Shown here piece after piece: positions 35,046-38,498 of a stretch of 38,498 nucleotides of DNA (within the stretch, counting starts at the first letter, position 1; each line of letters starts with the position of its first letter). This DNA comes from Oscillospiraceae bacterium (GTDB taxonomy: Bacteria; Bacillota; Clostridia; Oscillospirales; Ruminococcaceae), in contig JAHZAU010000015.1 of assembly GCA_019423755.1 (NCBI GenBank), forward strand, positions 21,246 through 59,743, written 5' to 3'. Both the position numbers and the translations under genes were made by a program. The notes under the pieces are model-generated. The model was not told the DNA's origin and searched no databases. It saw only the letters and a list, made by a program, of their open reading frames with translations.

Positions 35046-35885
35046 TTACTTGAGCGTTTCTTTCTTTTCTTCCATATTACAACCGGCGGCCTCGCCCGAG
35101 CGGCGGGGGCGCTGGTTTTTCTGGTAAATGAGCCAAAGGCCCCGCAGCAGCAGGTCGGGGTCCTCCTGCATGGGGGTGCGGCAAAGGGGGGCCACCTGCC
35201 CGGCCATAGCGCCGGTGGCGATGACGGTGAGGGTCTCGTCGGGAGAAAGCCCCAGCTCCTCCCGCACCCGGGCCACCATGCCGTCGATCATGGAAGCCGC
35301 GCCGTAAAGGGCGCCGCTGACCATGCTGTCCACGGTGTTTCGCCCGATGACCGCCCCGGGCTGACGCAGCCCGATGGACGGCAGCTGGGCCGCCTGGTGG
35401 GAAAGGGCCTCCACCGCCAGCTGCACCCCCGGCATGATAGCGCCGCCCAGGTAGCTGCCCTGGCGGTCCACCACCGAAAGGGTGGTGGCGGTGCCCAGGT
35501 TGACGATGCACAGCGGCAGCGGGTAACGCTGCACCGCCGCCACCGCGTCGGCCACCCGGTCGCTGCCCAGCTGGGCCGGGTCATCGGTGCGGATGCGCAG
35601 GCCGTTTTTCAGCCCCGGGCCCACCAGCAGCACCTTTTTGCCGGTGAGACGGCCCAGCGCCTGCCGCACCGCCTGGGTCAGCTGGGGCACCTCCGAGGAG
35701 AGGATGGCCCCCTGGGCCTGCCGGGGGTCGAAACCGTAAAGCCCCATGATGCCCCCCAGTTCCAGGGCGTACTGGTCCTCGGTGCGCTGCCGGTCGGCTG
35801 CCAGCCGCGCCCGGAAGCGGATCTCCCCGTCCTCCAGGCCGCCCAGCAGCAGGGTGGTGTTTTCCAGGTCGGCCGCCAGGATCAT
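35046..35885 (-). CDS. coaX: Type III pantothenate kinase-like protein (divergent CoaX)
   Basis: 279 residues, slightly longer than usual (about 255). Fold-level motifs of CoaX are present: a phosphate-binding loop at 6-10, GPGLKNGLRIRTDDPAQLGSDRVADAVAA (89-117, with the catalytic Asp109 in GSDR), NLGTATTLSVVD (129-140), LGGAIMPGVQLAVEAL (146-161) and RNTVDSMVSGALYGAA. Three conserved spots differ: DLENT instead of D-x-GNT at 6-10 (Gly to Glu), GSDR instead of GADR, and Asn129 where Asp is usual before LGTATT. The C-terminus is Arg/Lys-rich. It may be a less active kinase or a regulatory paralogue. It lies between panT and the lipoprotein gene; ATG follows AAAGGAGGGG. Confidence 0.78.
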   Translation of the reverse strand: MILAADLENTTLLLGGLEDGEIRFRARLAADRQRTEDQYALELGGIMGLYGFDPRQAQGAILSSEVPQLTQAVRQALGRLTGKKVLLVGPGLKNGLRIRTDDPAQLGSDRVADAVAAVQRYPLPLCIVNLGTATTLSVVDRQGSYLGGAIMPGVQLAVEALSHQAAQLPSIGLRQPGAVIGRNTVDSMVSGALYGAASMIDGMVARVREELGLSPDETLTVIATGAMAGQVAPLCRTPMQEDPDLLLRGLWLIYQKNQRPRRSGEAAGCNMEEKKETLK

Positions 35886-35928
35886 GGCCGTCCCCTCCTT
35901 TCGCTGTTTTCCTTAAAAAAAACGTCCG

Positions 35929-36546
35929 CTACCGCCGCAGCACCTGCAGCAGCACCTTGCCCGCCGCCAGCACCAGCACCGTAGCCACCAGCGCTTCCGG
36001 CACGCCCTGCACCAGGATCACCGAAAGGATCACCTGGTAAAACCCGGAGAACACCTTGCCGCTGGCCTGGGCGTACTGCTGGCCAAAGAGCAGGTAGATC
36101 AGGTTCATCACCAGCAGGGTGTTGGTCATGGAGCCGGCAAACCCCGCCGCCGCCAGCGCCGGGGCGTCGCGTTTCGCGAGCTTCTTCACCAGCACGAACA
36201 CATAGTAGGCCACCACCCCGATGAGGATACGGGGCACAAAGCAGACCACCAGGCTCCACACATTGCCGTGGAACTCGCCCAGCGAGTAGAAGGGGCTGAA
36301 GACGAAGGAGGTGGCGTTGGGGGTGAAGGTGGCCCGCAAGAGGCTTGTGAGCCCGAACACCCCGCCCAGCGCCGCTCCGGCTTTTGGCCCCAGCAGGATG
36401 CCGCCCAAAATCACCGGGATGTGGATGGTGGTGGCGTACATGAAGCCCAGGGGCACATACCCCAGCGGCGTCACCGACAGCATGAGGATCATAGCCGTCA
36501 GCAGGGCGAGTTTCGTCAGGTCGGACAGTTTCTTGTTGTGATTCAT
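35929..36546 (-). CDS. panT: ECF transporter S component, pantothenate (PanT-like)
   Basis: 205 residues with five to six membrane segments. The substrate-specific subunit of an ECF-type importer; the shared ECF module (EcfA/A'/T) is elsewhere. Seen: basic N-terminus, then LALLTAMILMLSVTPLGYVPLGFMYATTIHIPVILGGILLGPKAGA in two segments (about 12-57), FGLTSLL, the SPFYSLGEFHGNVWSLVV loop and VPRILIGVVAY. The TPLGYVPLG stretch and location next to coaX and coaBC suggest pantothenate as substrate; that rests on context. The ATG at 36544-36546 follows GGAGGG. Promoter 36623-36651 drives this operon. Confidence 0.85.
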   Translation of the reverse strand: MNHNKKLSDLTKLALLTAMILMLSVTPLGYVPLGFMYATTIHIPVILGGILLGPKAGAALGGVFGLTSLLRATFTPNATSFVFSPFYSLGEFHGNVWSLVVCFVPRILIGVVAYYVFVLVKKLAKRDAPALAAAGFAGSMTNTLLVMNLIYLLFGQQYAQASGKVFSGFYQVILSVILVQGVPEALVATVLVLAAGKVLLQVLRR

Positions 36547-36622
36547 TTGTTGTTCCCTCCGCTACCGTTCCTTTCCGAAGGAGACCTTCCAAGGATACGA
36601 TGCAAAATTTTTTAACAAGGTC

Positions 36623-36651
36623 ATTATAACCTGCCCGGGGAAATTTTACAA
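36623..36651 (-). promoter_or_regulatory. Sigma-A-like promoter of panT-coaX operon
   Basis: Minus strand: TTGTAA (36646-36651), 17-nt spacer, TATAAT (36623-36628), 77 nt before the ATG. It is divergent from the coaBC promoter 35 bp away. Confidence 0.8.
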
Positions 36652-36685
36652 GATACAAAAATAGACCGGCCCGGGGGGCAGTCTT

Positions 36686-36714
36686 TTGACTTCCCCCCTC
36701 CCCCGTGCTATACT
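36686..36714 (+). promoter_or_regulatory. Sigma-A-like promoter of coaBC
   Basis: TTGACT (36686-36691), 17-nt spacer of mostly C, TATACT (36709-36714), 35 nt before the ATG at 36750. Confidence 0.85.
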
Positions 36715-36749
36715 GAAAAAAATACCCGACGAAAGAGAGGACCTGCCCC

Positions 36750-37946
36750 ATGCTCCAAGGAAAAACCGTCGTCCTGGGCGTCAGCGGAAGCATCGCCGCC
36801 TACAAGATCGCCAATCTGGCCAGTATGCTGGCAAAGCAGCACTGCGACGTTCAGGTGATCCTCACCCCCAACGCCACCCAGTTCATCACCCCCCTCACCT
36901 TCGAGACCCTGACCAACAACCGCTGCATGGTGGATACCTTCGACCGCAACTTCCAGTACAACGTGGAGCATGTGGCCCTGGCCAAACGCGCCGACGTGGT
37001 GATGGTGGCCCCCGCCTCGGCGGACATCATCGCCAAAATGGCCCACGGCATTGCCGACGATATGCTTTCCACCACTGTGCTGGCCTGCCCCTGCCCCAAG
37101 ATCGTGGCCCCGGCCATGAATACCAATATGTACAATAACCCCATCACCCAGGATAACCTGGCCACCCTGCGGCGCTACGGCTTCACCGTCATCGAGCCGG
37201 CGGTGGGGGTCCTGGCCTGCAAGGACGTGGGCGCCGGCAAGCTCCCAAAAGAGCAGCTCCTTTACGACGCCATCCTTCAGCAGATCCTCCGCCCCAAGGA
37301 CCTGGCGGGCAAGCGGGTGCTGGTCACCGCCGGACCCACCCAGGAGCCGCTGGACCCGGTGCGGGTGTTCACCAACCGTTCCACCGGTAAGATGGGCTAC
37401 GCCGTGGCGCGGGAGTGCGCCCTGCGCGGCGCCCAGGTGACGCTGGTCAGCGGGCCCACGGCGCTGGAAGCCTTCCCCTTTGTGGAGCGGGTGGACGTAA
37501 AGACCGCCGCCCAGATGTTCGACGAGGTGACCCGCCGGGCCCCGGAACAAGACATCATCATCAAGGCTGCCGCCGTGGCCGACTACACCCCCGCTCAGGT
37601 GGCCCCCCAGAAGATCAAAAAGTCCGATGGGGCGTTCTCCATCCCCATGGACCGCACCCGGGACATCCTGGCGTGGCTGGGCGAACACAAGCGGCCGGGG
37701 CAGTTTTTGTGCGGTTTCTCCATGGAGAGTGAAAACCTGCTGGAAAACTCCCGGGCAAAGCTCGCCCGCAAGCACGCCGACCTGATCGCCGCCAACAGCA
37801 TCGCCACCCCCGGCGCCGGCTTTGGGGTAGACACCAACGTCCTGACCCTCATCAGCGAAAGCCGCAGCAAGGAACTGCCGCTGTGCTCCAAGGAGGAGGC
37901 CGCCCGCGCCCTGGTGGAGGAGATTTTGGAGCTGTGGCAGCGGTAG
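36750..37946 (+). CDS. coaBC: Bifunctional phosphopantothenoylcysteine decarboxylase / phosphopantothenate-cysteine ligase
   Basis: 398 residues, the normal length. Joins phosphopantothenate to cysteine (CoaB) and decarboxylates the product (CoaC), giving 4'-phosphopantetheine for CoA. N-terminal flavoprotein CoaC domain (about 1-180): VVLGVSGSIAAYK, NVEHVALAKRADVVMVAPAS with the active-site His in VEH, PAMNTNMYNNP with the PxMNxxM motif, and a Cys in LACKDVGAGKLP. C-terminal CoaB domain (about 185-398): LVTAGPTQEPLDPVRVFTNRSTGKMG (two adjacent segments), AAAVADYTPA and FSMESENLLE. The ATG follows AGAGAGGACC. It is divergent from panT-coaX, which forms a pantothenate/CoA group. Confidence 0.96.
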   Translation: MLQGKTVVLGVSGSIAAYKIANLASMLAKQHCDVQVILTPNATQFITPLTFETLTNNRCMVDTFDRNFQYNVEHVALAKRADVVMVAPASADIIAKMAHGIADDMLSTTVLACPCPKIVAPAMNTNMYNNPITQDNLATLRRYGFTVIEPAVGVLACKDVGAGKLPKEQLLYDAILQQILRPKDLAGKRVLVTAGPTQEPLDPVRVFTNRSTGKMGYAVARECALRGAQVTLVSGPTALEAFPFVERVDVKTAAQMFDEVTRRAPEQDIIIKAAAVADYTPAQVAPQKIKKSDGAFSIPMDRTRDILAWLGEHKRPGQFLCGFSMESENLLENSRAKLARKHADLIAANSIATPGAGFGVDTNVLTLISESRSKELPLCSKEEAARALVEEILELWQR

Positions 37947-37971
37947 GAGCATCCAACCGGAGGTGTTTTCC

Positions 37972-38424
37972 TTGAAAGACTCCACCCGCGTCAAACATTT
38001 TCTGCAAAGGTTCATCCTGCCCATGGCGTTGACCACCGTTGTCACCACCATCGGCTTCTGGCTTCTGCACGGTATGCCGCTGTACTCCCATCTGCGCGAC
38101 GCGGCCGTCACCGAACTAACCCTTTCCTACGGGGAAGAGGAGGTCTCGGTCACCGACCCGGGGCAGCGCTCCAAGGTGCTGCTGGGACTTTCCAGCCTGG
38201 GGCTCTTCCTGCCCTGCGACCCGCCGCAGGAGCCGGTCTACACCTACCGTCTGACCTTCCCCGACGGAAAGCAGGCGGAATACCGCTTTTCCCCGGGGGA
38301 TGAGGAGCACGCCGGCTGCGCCCTATGGGGAAACCGCTGGTTTTCCACCCGGGAGAAGGTCATGGACAACATCCTGGCCCAGTGGAGCCAGGACACTCTC
38401 CGTTCACCCAATCGGGTCCCCTAA
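37972..38424 (+). CDS. Membrane-anchored protein of unknown function
   Basis: 150 residues from a TTG start at 37972-37974, eight bases after GGAGG (37959-37963). A GTG nine bases earlier overlaps that site and is less likely. One membrane segment near the N-terminus (about 15-35, ILPMALTTVVTTIGFWLLHG), then an extracellular part of mixed character (LTLSYGEEEVSV, then YTYRLTFPDGKQAEYRFSPGDEEHAGC) that could be a small beta domain. No family recognised. It lies 25 bp after coaBC on the same strand, probably co-transcribed. The stop codon is followed by two palindromes. Confidence 0.6.
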   Translation: MKDSTRVKHFLQRFILPMALTTVVTTIGFWLLHGMPLYSHLRDAAVTELTLSYGEEEVSVTDPGQRSKVLLGLSSLGLFLPCDPPQEPVYTYRLTFPDGKQAEYRFSPGDEEHAGCALWGNRWFSTREKVMDNILAQWSQDTLRSPNRVP

Positions 38425-38445
38425 TGGCTAACCTGCATTTTGCAA

Positions 38446-38498
38446 GTCATGACCACCCCTAAGAGGGGTGGCATGACGAGCGGCCTATAAGGCCGTAA
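38446..38498 (+). repeat. Two adjacent palindromes at the end of the window
   Basis: GTCATGACCACCCCT-AAG-AGGGGTGGCATGAC (38446-38477, one mismatch in the stem) is followed by CGGCC-TATAA-GGCCG (38481-38495). The window ends three bases later. No T-run is seen, so a terminator is doubtful. Paired hairpins like these occur at the ends of some IS200/IS605-type elements, but nothing else here proves that. Confidence 0.5.

Overview
The window looks like a chromosomal segment of a GC-rich, spore-forming Clostridia member, most likely from the Oscillospirales (Ruminococcaceae/Oscillospiraceae) of the gut. The evidence is strong AGGAGG-type ribosome binding sites with ATG, GTG and TTG starts, clean sigma-A promoters, sporulation genes (a spoIVFA/spoIVFB-like pair and spoVS), Clostridia-type families (DUF4364, a GlgC/GlgD pair, Asp23-FakA, PanT-CoaBC) and a full glycogen operon. 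No rRNA, tRNA, CRISPR array, transposase or phage gene was found.

Layout. 0.2-1.8 kb: SpoIVFA-like LytM protein and SpoIVFB-like M50 protease (minus). 2.2-4.1 kb: beta-lactamase-fold serine hydrolase (minus). 4.9-8.2 kb: small membrane protein and P-type calcium pump (minus). 8.3-10.1 kb: DUF4364 and DUF3810 genes, overlapping (plus). 10.5 kb: 70-residue protein (minus). 11-13.8 kb: metG and tatD (plus). 14.3-15.4 kb: secreted protein (plus). 15.8-22 kb: glycogen operon glgB-glgC-glgD-glgA (minus). 22.4-23.5 kb: gap (minus). 23.8-25 kb: histidine-kinase-like protein lacking the phospho-accepting His (plus). 25-27.1 kb: asp23-fakA (minus). 27.3-28.8 kb: orphan lipoprotein solute-binding protein (minus). 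29-30.1 kb: ymdB-spoVS (minus). 30.5-32.8 kb: polar amino-acid ABC transporter (minus). 33-36.5 kb: panT-coaX-lipoprotein-rluA (minus), divergent from coaBC and a membrane-anchored protein (plus, 36.7-38.4 kb).

Working together. The glg operon turns glucose-1-phosphate into branched glycogen next to the glycolytic gap gene. PanT, a CoaX-like protein and CoaBC form a pantothenate-to-CoA group around one divergent promoter region. YmdB-SpoVS and SpoIVFA/B point to sporulation and developmental control.

The most unusual feature is the intergenic DNA of the first 17.4 kb. Nearly every gap there, mostly starting at or within a few bases of a stop codon, is filled with a mosaic of interchangeable repeat modules: heptamer arrays in strict phase (TTAA, then 2-9 copies of a GKGAADA heptamer, then usually AGG), hairpins with constant flanks and variable palindromic cores, portable terminators, and 50-127 bp near-identical copies in both orientations. 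Several genes use repeat sequence for their stop codon or last residues. I saw none of these modules from 17.4 kb onward.
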